From contig NZ_JAQAGZ010000008.1 in NCBI RefSeq assembly GCF_027533625.1, forward strand, positions 186,001 through 250,000: a DNA stretch of 64,000 bases. The letters run 5' to 3'. Source of the DNA: Paenibacillus gyeongsangnamensis. GTDB lineage: Bacteria > Bacillota > Bacilli > Paenibacillales > NBRC-103111. The notes below the pieces were generated by a model. That model made no database searches, had not been told where the DNA came from, and was given only the letters and a program-made list of their open reading frames with translations. Below are positions 52,902 through 60,991 of the stretch, piece by piece (the stretch's first letter is position 1; every line of letters starts with the position of its first letter). A program made the position numbers and the translations under genes.

Positions 52902-52928
52902 TAATGTATGCTTGCTTTTCATTGCAGT
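52902..52928 (-). promoter_or_regulatory. SigK-type promoter of the GT2/propeller operon
   Basis: On the minus strand AC (52927-52928), a 16-base spacer and CATACATTA (52902-52910), a full match to AC-N16/17-CATANNNTA, about 30 bases before the start codon. Confidence 0.65.
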
Positions 52929-53000
52929 ATAGGCCTTTTAAGTATTATTCCGCCTAACTATGCTAATAGTCGTTTCGTTTGGAATAGACACCTAATATAC

Positions 53001-53025
53001 TGGATTAGATTGGATTAGATTGGAT
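53001..53025. repeat. Short tandem repeat TGGATTAGAT
   Basis: Two full copies of the 10-mer and half of a third (TGGAT) directly before the ribosome site of the next gene. It could alter promoter spacing by slippage; no further evidence. Confidence 0.5.
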
Positions 53026-53056
53026 ACGGGTGATCATGAACATAGGAGGAACAACA

Positions 53057-54085
53057 ATGAGGGTTGTCATTCCAGTCGGCGCCTTACATTTGGGCGGAGG
53101 GTGTAAAAATTTGGCGGACGTAGCGAACGCTCTGCATACCCGAGGACATGATACGGAAGTGCTGGTACCCGAAGGGATGCCCGTTGTTTACGACGTACAT
53201 TGCAAGTTAACCAGAATACCTTCCCTGGACCCGTCCTATATCCCTTACGGCGATATTGTGCTTGCCAATTTTTACACAACGTTTAAAGCTTGCTACGAAG
53301 CATGGCCCCGCCATTGCGTACGTTTCTCCCAGGCTTATGAACCTCACTGGGTACCGGATAAAGAATTCGCGTTATGGACCTATGCCCACGGGGTTCCGAT
53401 CGTCAGTCTTTCCCATTGGCTCGACGATCAAATTTTTAATGATGTAGGGCAGCGAACATTCGTTCTCAATCCGGGTATCGATCCGCAAATTTTCTACCCT
53501 TCCCCTGTGCGCAAAAGACTCGACAAGGACAAGCGAAAAATCATTCTCTATTTAGCGCGGGATCCGGATTCAGGCTATGAATTGAAAGGATTTCATGATT
53601 TTGTGAAATGCATGGAATTATTTAAGGAAGCGTACCGCGGGAAATTTATCGTTTATATGGTTTGTCCCGAAAAAATATTGTCTCTTCCCTCGGGCATTCC
53701 GTATCGAACCTTCGGCGCCGTAAGCGATAAGGAGTTTGCAGAGCTATACCGGACCGCCGACGTCTTCGTCTCTTCCTCCTGGATTGAAGCTTACGGGTTC
53801 CCTCCGCTTGAGGCGATGGCTTGCGGAACGCCGGTGGTGACGACGAATTCCGGAGGCATATTGGATTTTTCGGAGCATTTGAAAAGTGCTTTTATTACCC
53901 CTCCGCGTGATCCCCGTTCTCTGGCGTTGGCTCTTCAGGCCGTATTAACCGATGAAGATTTATACCAGACCTTGATCAGAGGAGGGTTGGAATCGGCAAG
54001 CCGCTTTACGCAATATAATTTCGAACAGAGGTTTGTCAATGTAATGGAGCAGATTGTTCGTGAACGAAGCTGGCAGCGCAAATAA
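53057..54085 (+). CDS. Glycosyltransferase family 4
   Basis: A 342-residue GT-B enzyme. It starts MRVVIPVGALHLGGGCKNLA with the glycine-rich donor loop. It has a HWLDDQIFN segment, the linker to the C-terminal domain at FVLNPGIDPQIFYP, and the nucleotide site VSSSWIEAYGFPPLEAMACG followed by TPVVTTNSGG, the E-x7-E motif. ATG 53057 follows AGGAGGAACAACA. It is followed 13 bases later by a small surface-type gene, so the two form an operon. Confidence 0.9.
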   Translation: MRVVIPVGALHLGGGCKNLADVANALHTRGHDTEVLVPEGMPVVYDVHCKLTRIPSLDPSYIPYGDIVLANFYTTFKACYEAWPRHCVRFSQAYEPHWVPDKEFALWTYAHGVPIVSLSHWLDDQIFNDVGQRTFVLNPGIDPQIFYPSPVRKRLDKDKRKIILYLARDPDSGYELKGFHDFVKCMELFKEAYRGKFIVYMVCPEKILSLPSGIPYRTFGAVSDKEFAELYRTADVFVSSSWIEAYGFPPLEAMACGTPVVTTNSGGILDFSEHLKSAFITPPRDPRSLALALQAVLTDEDLYQTLIRGGLESASRFTQYNFEQRFVNVMEQIVRERSWQRK

Positions 54086-54098
54086 GGAGATGGAACGG

Positions 54099-54479
54099 AT
54101 GCCTTTTACAACGGGATTAATTACAAATACAAGCGCAAACGGTACTGCAGCGTCCACTGTCGTTTTTAATGTATTGAATGCCGATCCGGTGTTCGTGACA
54201 ATCGTTCATTTGCAAATTTTCGGCGTTTTAAACACGGACGTCCCGAGAATTCCGCTGCATAACGTGGGATATCAAGTTTTGCCGAATACCGTAAGCGTAA
54301 AAACGTTCAGTATTGGCGGTTTTTTTGCTTATGAGGTGCAATTTAATGTGATTGCCAGAACAAATTTAGGTGATACGGTTTCCATTTTCGGCTTGGATGC
54401 GTCCGGTAATCTTGTTACGGGACAAAGATATATTCAATCCGAATTTAAAGAGATCTCTCAATTAACTACGATTCCTTGA
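54099..54479 (+). CDS. Small MPF[ST]TG-family protein, paralogue 3
   Basis: A 126-residue protein starting MPFTTGLITNTSANGTAAST, with GGFFAYEVQFNVIARTNLGD near 78 and LDASGNLVTGQRYIQSEFKE at the end, clearly paralogous to the proteins at 47406 and 49916. AATAAGGAG precedes ATG 54099. It is the only one of the three sharing a transcript with a glycosyltransferase, which hints that the protein is a target or scaffold for glycans. Confidence 0.7.
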   Translation: MPFTTGLITNTSANGTAASTVVFNVLNADPVFVTIVHLQIFGVLNTDVPRIPLHNVGYQVLPNTVSVKTFSIGGFFAYEVQFNVIARTNLGDTVSIFGLDASGNLVTGQRYIQSEFKEISQLTTIP

Positions 54480-54497
54480 TTCGAGAAATCCGGATAA

Positions 54498-54533
54498 CAA
54501 AAGAAGACTACGCGGGGAATTCCACATAGTCCT
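54498..54533 (-). terminator. Terminator after the first CgeB-like gene
   Basis: On the minus strand GGACTATGTGG pairs with CCCCGCGTAGTC (imperfect) followed by TTCTTTTG. Confidence 0.55.
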
Positions 54534-54611
54534 AATCGGGTATCCGGCATGATGCAGAGTGAACGGTTCCTGCCTGTATGGCGGGATTTTTTTCTTTTCC
54601 GGATGGAATTC

Positions 54612-55592
54612 TCACTTCACGATGCGATTTCGTTTCAAAACGGCCATCATCGTTCTTGCCCTCTGTTTATAGTTCTGTACCGCGATCGAACGCCTGCCTT
54701 GCCGCTTTATTCGCTCTCGCAATTTGTTTTCTTTCAAATAACGGCGGACTAAACGCAGTGTTTCTTTAGGTGAAGAAGATACAATCAGATCTTTTCCGGG
54801 CCTTACTAAACGGCGTACTCCCGGGGTATCCGACGTAAGTAAAAATCCGCTGGAACCCAGGATCTCGTAAGTTCTCATCGTAACCATATCCTGATAATTT
54901 TGCAGGCCGATCATGATGTCGGATGAACTGTAAACCTTATAAGCCTTCTTGTAAGGCAAGTAGCCGTGAATCCAATTCCCCGGAATGTCCTTACCTAGGA
55001 TAGGCTTCATTTTATCCCAGTCACGGCCGTAGAAATCAACGCGAATCCCTTGTCGTATAAGGGGGCGGATAAGTGTCCGAATCGATTTAATGCGGTAATG
55101 TCCGGGATATTGCTTAAGAACCTCAGGATAAGCATTCGCAACAACGGCGATAGAGCTGCGATATTTCGCGCGGGGCTTCGTTTTTCGATGCACGCTGGAA
55201 TGATAGGCAAAATCCAAACGAGCTGCTTTGATCCCGCGCTTCCGATAAAACTTTACCTTCTTGGGAGAAATGGTGAAAACAAAATCCGGCTGCATCTTCT
55301 TGATTAAAGGCATCGTGAATCGGGAAGTGAAGTTCGGATCTTCCGTGGCCCAATAAACGTGCGGGATGCCGGATGCCTTTACATGCTCGCGAATCCATAG
55401 CTGCTTTTCTTCCGTTTGTTCGGGCCCCCATCCCATCGAAACGATGAGATCCGGACGAAAGCTTTCGATCATGCGGGGGATGTTGTCTTGCGTTAAAGGT
55501 CCGGAAATTTTCACCCGGTGGCCGGCGTCGCGAAACCCTTTCGGCAGCGTATGAATCCACACCGGATTGCTTTCAAGGAAGAGAACTTTCAT
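54612..55592 (-). CDS. cgeB: CgeB-like spore glycosyltransferase, copy 2
   Basis: A 326-residue protein of the CgeB family: MKVLFLESNPVWIHTLPKGF, RMIESFRPDLIVSMGWGPEQ, IPHVYWATEDPNF, and the C-terminal TYEILGSSGFLLTSDTPGVR with LVRPGKDLIVSSSPKETLRL. In Bacillus subtilis CgeB is a mother-cell protein that shapes the glycan of the spore crust. It follows its paralogue with a four-base overlap. The basic C-terminus is shared by both. Confidence 0.88.
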   Translation of the reverse strand: MKVLFLESNPVWIHTLPKGFRDAGHRVKISGPLTQDNIPRMIESFRPDLIVSMGWGPEQTEEKQLWIREHVKASGIPHVYWATEDPNFTSRFTMPLIKKMQPDFVFTISPKKVKFYRKRGIKAARLDFAYHSSVHRKTKPRAKYRSSIAVVANAYPEVLKQYPGHYRIKSIRTLIRPLIRQGIRVDFYGRDWDKMKPILGKDIPGNWIHGYLPYKKAYKVYSSSDIMIGLQNYQDMVTMRTYEILGSSGFLLTSDTPGVRRLVRPGKDLIVSSSPKETLRLVRRYLKENKLRERIKRQGRRSIAVQNYKQRARTMMAVLKRNRIVK

Positions 55593-56584
55593 AGAGAAGC
55601 CCCCTGTTTCAAAATTCCGTTTTTGCGGAGTACGCGAAGGATATATTTGGCGCGATGCATGTAACTGTGCTTTCGTACCGTTCTTTGACCGGAGTTTTGG
55701 ATCTTTCGCCGTTTCTTCGGATGTCGCAAGTAATAATCGATTAATCGCAATGTCTCCTTAGGTGAAGAGGACACGACCAAATCTTTTCCAGGTTTGAACC
55801 ATTTTCGTACGGCCGGCGTATTGGAGGTAAGGAGGAAGCCGCCCGAGCCAAGAATCTCATACGTGCGTTGGGTGAGCTGAGTCTTTTGATTTTGCAATCC
55901 GATAATAATATCCGTTGAACTGTACACTTTATTGGCACGGGGATACGGCAAATAGCCGTGAATCCAGCTTCGCGGGATTGTTCTTCCCAGGAAAGACTTC
56001 ATCTTATTCCAAGACCTGCCGTAAAAGTCGACACGAATCCTTTTTCGGATCAAGGGCCGAATCAAAGTATTTAAAGAGGTGATGCGGTAATGCTCAGGGT
56101 ATGTTTTGAGAATACGAGGGTATGCATTGGCTACAACGGCAACGGAGCTTCGGAATTTCGGGATCGGTTTGACCCGCCGGTGAACACGGGAGTGGAAGCC
56201 GAAATCCATATGGGCCGCTCGAAACCCAAGTTCCCGGTAATCCTTCACTCTGGCGGGACAGATGGTAAATACAAAGGTAGGCTTTACTCTCTGGATGTAG
56301 GGGATCGTGAACGTATGCGAGTGAGTAGGATCCTCCGTTGCCCAGTAGACATGGGGAATTCCTGATGCTTGGACATGCTCCCGTATCCATTCCTGCTTCT
56401 TCAACACATGTTCGGGTCCGCAGCCCAAGGTGATGATGAGGTCGGGACGGAATGTGGAGATGAGCCTGGGAATCTTATTTGACGTGAGCGGTCCGGATAT
56501 TTTGACCTGATGTCCCGCATCCCGGAAACCGTTAGGAAGTCCATGGATCAATAAAGGATGACTTTCTAAAAAGAGAACTCGCAA
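55589..56584 (-). CDS. cgeB: CgeB-like spore glycosyltransferase, copy 1
   Basis: A 331-residue protein, closely similar to the next gene over its whole length: MRVLFLESHPLLIHGLPNGF, ISTFRPDLIITLGCGPEHVL, VYWATEDPTHSHTFTIPYIQ, WIHGYLPYPRANKVYSSTDI, ILGSGGFLLTSNTPAVRKWF. The two arose by tandem duplication. AAAGAGGTGATTCC precedes the ATG, and the preceding gene ends 21 bases upstream, so the repeat protein and both CgeB proteins probably share a transcript. Confidence 0.88.
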   Translation of the reverse strand: MRVLFLESHPLLIHGLPNGFRDAGHQVKISGPLTSNKIPRLISTFRPDLIITLGCGPEHVLKKQEWIREHVQASGIPHVYWATEDPTHSHTFTIPYIQRVKPTFVFTICPARVKDYRELGFRAAHMDFGFHSRVHRRVKPIPKFRSSVAVVANAYPRILKTYPEHYRITSLNTLIRPLIRKRIRVDFYGRSWNKMKSFLGRTIPRSWIHGYLPYPRANKVYSSTDIIIGLQNQKTQLTQRTYEILGSGGFLLTSNTPAVRKWFKPGKDLVVSSSPKETLRLIDYYLRHPKKRRKIQNSGQRTVRKHSYMHRAKYILRVLRKNGILKQGASL

Positions 56585-56605
56585 AAAGGAATCACCTCTT
56601 TCCTA

Positions 56606-57976
56606 TCAACGGAACAGTACCATAATTTGGTGCGGTCCGGTCCGTTTCATCACCCGGTATCCTTCTTTTGCCGGTACGGCGATGCCGGACCCGTTCGGCC
56701 TGCAGTATTCGCCCGGAGTACAGTCTCCGTTATCGCGAACGTGCATTTGACCCAGCAGCCCTACCATAACCCATTCGGTTCTAAGCCTTCTCGGTTTATA
56801 CCGTTGATTGGAATCCCATACGGGATTAAGAACCGGCTGAAACTCGGTATGCTCCGGTTCAAGGAGTTTGCCTCGCGAATCGAATACGGCGGGAACGGTT
56901 GCTTCTTGATATTGAACTCTTCCCCATTCGTCCGTTACGTATTTAAAGGACCAATGTAACTCTTCGCTGTTCCCTGCTATGGAGGGCCGTGCACACGTAA
57001 TGCCTAGAATGTATTTATCCTTGTCCTTGGCAATCCGGATTTTTCCCTCCGCGCCGTCAAAGGTAACGAAATATCCGCAATCTATTGGATTGCCGTTCGT
57101 GGTTTCGAACATCTCCGCGTAATTTGAGCCTCCCGCAAACCACGTCCTTCCGATAAATGCATCGCCCGCCGTACTGATTTTTGCCGCCAAGCCGCGATGA
57201 GCTTCGTCGGTCCCGTTGGCTAAGTGCCACGAATAGGCATCGGTCGCATCCCCATATTTACCTGCGATATAAGCTCCGGACAACCCCGCCGTACTCGTAC
57301 CTTTCCCTCCGGAGTGGGAGGCGAAGCCACCGGCGGCTGTCCGGAATCCTTCGGCATGGGCACCCACGCCGCTCGCCGTAGAGTGGATTCCCTCCGAATG
57401 GGCGGCTAGGCCCCTCGCCGTTGTTGCCAGCCCTTCCGCATGCGCAGCGATTCCGCCGGCCTGTGTGCCTTCTCCCTCGGCATGGGAAGCGTCCCCTCCC
57501 GCTGTCGTAAGGGATCCCTCAGCGTGGGAGAAGGCGCCGGCGGCTGCCGTGCCTTCGCCTTCCGCATGCGAGGCAAAGCCCCCTGCCGCACTTTCAAAGC
57601 CTTCCCCATGCGAATAATCGCCTCGGGCCGAAGTAAAGCCGCCTTCGGCATGCGAGGCATTCCCTTCGGCCGTTGTGCTGTCTCCCTCGGCATGCGACGT
57701 ATTTCCCCTGGTTTCGGTATTGTATCCCTCGGCATGAGAGGCATGGCTTACGGCTCTTGTGTCCTGGCCTTCCGAATGGGAGTATAAGCCGTTTGCTCTA
57801 GTGCCTCCGCCTTCGGCGTGGGAAGCCGTTCCCATGGATTTGGTATCCATGCCTTCCGAATGGGAGTATAAGCCGCCCGCTACGGTACCTCCTCCTTCGG
57901 CGTGGGAAGCATCTCCAATGGCTGTATTGATGTAGCCCTCTACATGCGCTGCATGGCCAATCAAGTTATTCGACAT
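56606..57976 (-). CDS. HAEG-repeat protein with a C-terminal peptidase G2 domain
   Basis: A 456-residue protein. From about 6 to 230 it consists of 16 units of 14 residues of the form G-x-A-S-H-A-E-G-x-x-T-x-A-x, for example GDASHAEGEGTQAG and GNASHAEGGFTSAR. This is the left-handed roll repeat known from YadA-like heads. After a GAYIAGKYGDATDAYSW linker comes the peptidase G2 (IMC autoproteolytic) domain: NYAEMFETTNGNPIDCGYFV, YILGITCARPSIAGNSEELH, and YKPRRLRTEWVMVGLLGQMH. Such domains cut themselves off trimeric spikes of Bacillus phages. ATG 57976 follows GGGGTGA. No signal peptide. It is followed closely by two cgeB genes. Confidence 0.88.
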   Translation of the reverse strand: MSNNLIGHAAHVEGYINTAIGDASHAEGGGTVAGGLYSHSEGMDTKSMGTASHAEGGGTRANGLYSHSEGQDTRAVSHASHAEGYNTETRGNTSHAEGDSTTAEGNASHAEGGFTSARGDYSHGEGFESAAGGFASHAEGEGTAAAGAFSHAEGSLTTAGGDASHAEGEGTQAGGIAAHAEGLATTARGLAAHSEGIHSTASGVGAHAEGFRTAAGGFASHSGGKGTSTAGLSGAYIAGKYGDATDAYSWHLANGTDEAHRGLAAKISTAGDAFIGRTWFAGGSNYAEMFETTNGNPIDCGYFVTFDGAEGKIRIAKDKDKYILGITCARPSIAGNSEELHWSFKYVTDEWGRVQYQEATVPAVFDSRGKLLEPEHTEFQPVLNPVWDSNQRYKPRRLRTEWVMVGLLGQMHVRDNGDCTPGEYCRPNGSGIAVPAKEGYRVMKRTGPHQIMVLFR

Positions 57977-58067
57977 AAAGCTGTTCACCCCAATTGTATA
58001 AAATGATAACCCTCGCATAAATTCGCCGATAATTAGTTTTTTAATCCAATCTTTTATTCTATTTTTT

Positions 58068-58076
58068 CATATGATA
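58068..58076 (+). promoter_or_regulatory. SigK-like -10 for the 58.1-kb gene
   Basis: CATATGATA, a full CATANNNTA match 20 bases before the ribosome site; no AC at 16-17 bases upstream. Confidence 0.4.
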
Positions 58077-58107
58077 GAACAAGCCAGAAAGAAGGAGGTG
58101 ATTACGT

Positions 58108-58539
58108 ATGACCAAACTATTGGATGCCAGAACGTCACAGAATGCCAGCACCGCTAACTCGATGTCCATTTCTTTCACTGCAATCAACGCCCCGCAGCTT
58201 TGGGGGCAGCAGACCTTGAATTTGTCCGGAGGAACAGCATTCACCGTACGCGTGGAATTCGCAGGAGTCATCGCTCTGCAACAGCCTCTCGTTCCTGTCG
58301 CTACTACCGCAACCGTCATCGTCGTGCGGGGGACTACGCCTTCCGATCTCATCATATTCTCGGCGGCATTGAATTTGAGCACGGCTCTTACGGGACCCCA
58401 GCTTCTTACGTTTGCAGGTTCCGATTTTAACGCGCCCAATATTTCGCCGGTCACTTATACGGCATTCGTCAGCGTCAACGCACTTGGCGTGACTCGCGTA
58501 GGACCCGAAAGCTTCAATTTGGCCGCTTATTCGGACTAA
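58108..58539 (+). CDS. Small beta-rich protein, unrecognised
   Basis: A 143-residue protein with AGAAGGAGGTGATTACGT before the ATG, so it should be made in quantity. Alternating hydrophobic strands rich in T, S and A (FTVRVEFAGVIALQQPLVPV, ATTATVIVVRGTT, VTYTAFVSVNALGVTR) and no signal peptide or cysteine. It resembles the MPF-family proteins in style and context, not in sequence. It diverges from the HAEG-repeat gene. Confidence 0.65.
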   Translation: MTKLLDARTSQNASTANSMSISFTAINAPQLWGQQTLNLSGGTAFTVRVEFAGVIALQQPLVPVATTATVIVVRGTTPSDLIIFSAALNLSTALTGPQLLTFAGSDFNAPNISPVTYTAFVSVNALGVTRVGPESFNLAAYSD

Positions 58540-58553
58540 CGAATACCGGAATC

Positions 58554-58597
58554 CCGGGAGGCTCCGTCTTGCGACGGGGCCTTCTCCTTTTTAAACG
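58554..58597 (+). terminator. Terminator of the 58.1-kb gene
   Basis: GGGAGGCTCCGTC-TTGC-GACGGGGCCTTCTCC followed by TTTTT. Confidence 0.75.
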
Positions 58598-58611
58598 ACC
58601 GAATAACAGGT

Positions 58612-59190
58612 TCAAAGATCTTTCCAAGCCAAGAGGGCATCGACGGGTGGATGATCTTTTCCAAACGTACGGACAAACGACGGATTGCTGCTGTCATGCA
58701 GCCCCTTAAATACAAGGACCTTGTAGCCCATCCGCTCAAATTCATCCGGCTCCCAGCCGCTCCGGTGCTCCTGATAGACTTCGCCCTGCAGGTTGTAATA
58801 GTCGTATCCTGATTGCGGGAAGAACCCGCTTGGAGTAAATACGATGATCCTTTTGACGGCAATCGTTTCGGCCATGGCCAATAGCCTGAGTCCATCCTGC
58901 TTGTTAAAATGCTCGATGACGTCATTGAGTAAAATCATGGAAAACGTCTTCGGCAAAAAAAGCCGGTCAATGGTTAAGGCATCGGCATGAATCGGGATGA
59001 TCCGCTCCGAAGGATGGACTCTGTTTTCCAAATAAGGACGATGCACATCGAGCCCGACCAAGACGGGGCAATCAAAGCTGCCCAAGAGGGAACAAACGCC
59101 GCAGCCGATATCCAGAAGGCTGTAAGCTTTTTTGTTGACCAGCCCTTGAACCGCCGGTATGAAATTATTTTGCTTCGTCTCTACGATCAT
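58612..59190 (-). CDS. SAM-dependent methyltransferase
   Basis: A 192-residue class I methyltransferase. The SAM-binding loop is YSLLDIGCGVCSLLGSF, with the acidic LVGLDVHRPYLENRV after it, and motif IV is MILLNDVIEHFNKQDGLRLL. It fits sugar or lipid methylation in the cluster. ATG 59190 is chosen because GGAGGAGGAGGAGAAGAGGA lies directly before it. In the longer open frame that purine tract would encode a run of six arginines. It follows the GT2 gene in the same direction. Confidence 0.82.
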   Translation of the reverse strand: MIVETKQNNFIPAVQGLVNKKAYSLLDIGCGVCSLLGSFDCPVLVGLDVHRPYLENRVHPSERIIPIHADALTIDRLFLPKTFSMILLNDVIEHFNKQDGLRLLAMAETIAVKRIIVFTPSGFFPQSGYDYYNLQGEVYQEHRSGWEPDEFERMGYKVLVFKGLHDSSNPSFVRTFGKDHPPVDALLAWKDL

Positions 59191-59257
59191 TCCTCTTCTC
59201 CTCCTCCTCCTCCAAAGGTTGAGCAAGCTGCGCAGCCATTTTTCAGCCGGCACCCAT

Positions 59258-59974
59258 TTAGCCCCCCAGTTCTCTAACATAAGCCTCCAACGAATGGGCA
59301 TAAGAGGATTGGATTAAGCGGATTTCTTGTTCAATCGCCGGCCGGTGTTTTAACGTCCCCATCCGGTTATGCCACCGGTATTGGATCAGCGGCTGGTCCA
59401 AATAGTGGAAATGCACTCTCGACAAAATCAGGCGCACCCACAGATCATAATCGTGCGTATATGGCAGAGCTTCATGAAATATACCTACTTGCAGCAGCAT
59501 CTCTTTTTGGGCGACGACCGTACATCCGTTGATCGGATTGCCATGCCGCATCGCTCCGTACAAGGAAGCCACATTCGGGAAACGGGGTCCGACGTGGTAC
59601 TCGGTGATTCGGTTATGTTCATCGATCAAATCGAACGCCGAAAAGCTGATCGAGGCGTTGCGGGAAAGCATAAACGGAATTTGTACCGAGAGCTTGTGCG
59701 GGTAAAATATATCGTCGGAGCTAAGCCAAGCGATATACTCGCCCGAAGCCAGGCGGATTCCATGATTCAGCGCGCTCGCCGTCCCGCCGTTGGCTTTGCC
59801 GATATAATGCACCCGGTTCATATAGGGCGCGATTTGGTCCAAATGCTGGGTCGAACCGTCGTCCACCACGATGATTTCGACGTTCGGATACGTTTGTTCC
59901 AGAGCGCTGGTAATGGCCTGACCGACATACGGATCATTGTAAAACGGGATGATGATGGATACTCTAGGATTCAC
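59258..59974 (-). CDS. Glycosyltransferase family 2
   Basis: A 238-residue GT-A enzyme: VSIIIPFYNDPYVGQAITSA, EIIVVDDGSTQHLDQI, ASGEYIAWLSSDDIFYPHKL with the metal-binding DD, and YTHDYDLWVRLILSRVHFHY on the acceptor side. No membrane segment. It lies directly after the sugar-nucleotide enzymes and may use their product. Confidence 0.9.
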   Translation of the reverse strand: MNPRVSIIIPFYNDPYVGQAITSALEQTYPNVEIIVVDDGSTQHLDQIAPYMNRVHYIGKANGGTASALNHGIRLASGEYIAWLSSDDIFYPHKLSVQIPFMLSRNASISFSAFDLIDEHNRITEYHVGPRFPNVASLYGAMRHGNPINGCTVVAQKEMLLQVGIFHEALPYTHDYDLWVRLILSRVHFHYLDQPLIQYRWHNRMGTLKHRPAIEQEIRLIQSSYAHSLEAYVRELGG

Positions 59975-59995
59975 GCCTCATCCTCTCCTTTCTCT

Positions 59996-60991
59996 TTATA
60001 GGCATCCGTTGCGAAAAAATGCGAGAATCTCTTCGGCGGATTGCTCGAACGGAATGACGGGCTGCCAGCCGAGCGACCGCATCGGCGCCGGATCGACCGG
60101 CGATACGGGTACAGTGCCGGACGAAGGCGGCCGGGCCGCTTCGCGCCCCGTCTCCGGCTGCGGCTGTGGCGCGAGCGATACTAATGGGGTGTCCGCCTGA
60201 GATCCGATGCGCCAACCTATCGGCGTGGCGGCAAGCGCTTCGAACCGGCCCGCCACCTCGCCGAGCGTACGCAGCCGGCCGGAACCGATTGGGTAAACCG
60301 CTCCCGGCGTACCGCTGCGCAGGATCAGCTCATAGGCGCGAACCGCATCCCGCACGTCGACGAAATCACGCACTTCCGTCGTTGACGAAAGCCGGAATGC
60401 AGGCTCATGGAGGCCGCGTTCCACGCGGACGACGTACGCACCGATCAATCCGCAAATGCCGTTGGAAAGACCCGGGCCGATCAGATTAGAAGGCTGTGCG
60501 ATCATGACGGGCAAGCGGAAGAGCGTTCCCCAGGCACGGGCGGAGAGAGTCTGCAGGGTCTTGCTTAAGCTGTACGGGTGAGGAGGCTGCGGAGGTGCGC
60601 CATCGCTCAAGCGGAATCCAAGCATCGATCCGATTACCAGAACCCGGCAGCTCCCCGAACCGGCCCTCTGCAGGGCATCGAGCAGGTAAAGCGTAGACAT
60701 GACGTTGATACCCATATACCGGAGCGGATCCTCCCACGAACCGGATACCGAGTTAAGTCCGGCAAGGTGAAGCAGCATGTCGGGACGTTCCCCCTCCAGC
60801 AGCCGGCTCACCTGCACCGGGGAAGAGAGGTCGCAGACCGCCTCCCGCACCTCTCCCCCTCCGTGCAGGGCTGCAGTGCCCGGCCTCCGTACGGCGGCGA
60901 CGACCTCGTATCCTTGGGCGGCGAAGTACGAACATGCGTGCTTACCGGTAAAGCCGCTCGCACCGGTAATGACAATTCGGCCCGCGGTCAT
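59996..60991 (-). CDS. NAD-dependent epimerase/dehydratase (extended SDR)
   Basis: A 331-residue extended SDR. The nucleotide loop is IVITGASGFTGKHACSYF. The catalytic pair is in HPYSLSKTLQTL (Tyr-x3-Lys), with the serine in VLVIGSMLG. The substrate part has MIAQPSNLIGPGLSNGICG and FRLSSTTEVRDFVDVRDAVR. It resembles GDP-mannose 4,6-dehydratase and reductase (RMD) type enzymes. The ATG overlaps the stop of the preceding gene (ATGA). The exact sugar cannot be named. Confidence 0.85.
   Translation of the reverse strand: MTAGRIVITGASGFTGKHACSYFAAQGYEVVAAVRRPGTAALHGGGEVREAVCDLSSPVQVSRLLEGERPDMLLHLAGLNSVSGSWEDPLRYMGINVMSTLYLLDALQRAGSGSCRVLVIGSMLGFRLSDGAPPQPPHPYSLSKTLQTLSARAWGTLFRLPVMIAQPSNLIGPGLSNGICGLIGAYVVRVERGLHEPAFRLSSTTEVRDFVDVRDAVRAYELILRSGTPGAVYPIGSGRLRTLGEVAGRFEALAATPIGWRIGSQADTPLVSLAPQPQPETGREAARPPSSGTVPVSPVDPAPMRSLGWQPVIPFEQSAEEILAFFRNGCL

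Noticed and set aside
54770-54795. GAAGAAGATACAATCAGATC resembling the core of the 9.2-kb repeat
   Set aside because: It lies inside a cgeB gene where it encodes the conserved SSSPKET region, and the paralogue has a similar stretch at the same codons. The match is explained by coding.
56615-57975. Regular 42-base repeats considered as a CRISPR-like or satellite array
   Set aside because: The repeats are in frame and encode the 14-residue HAEG units of a recognisable protein. There are no unique spacers between identical repeats.
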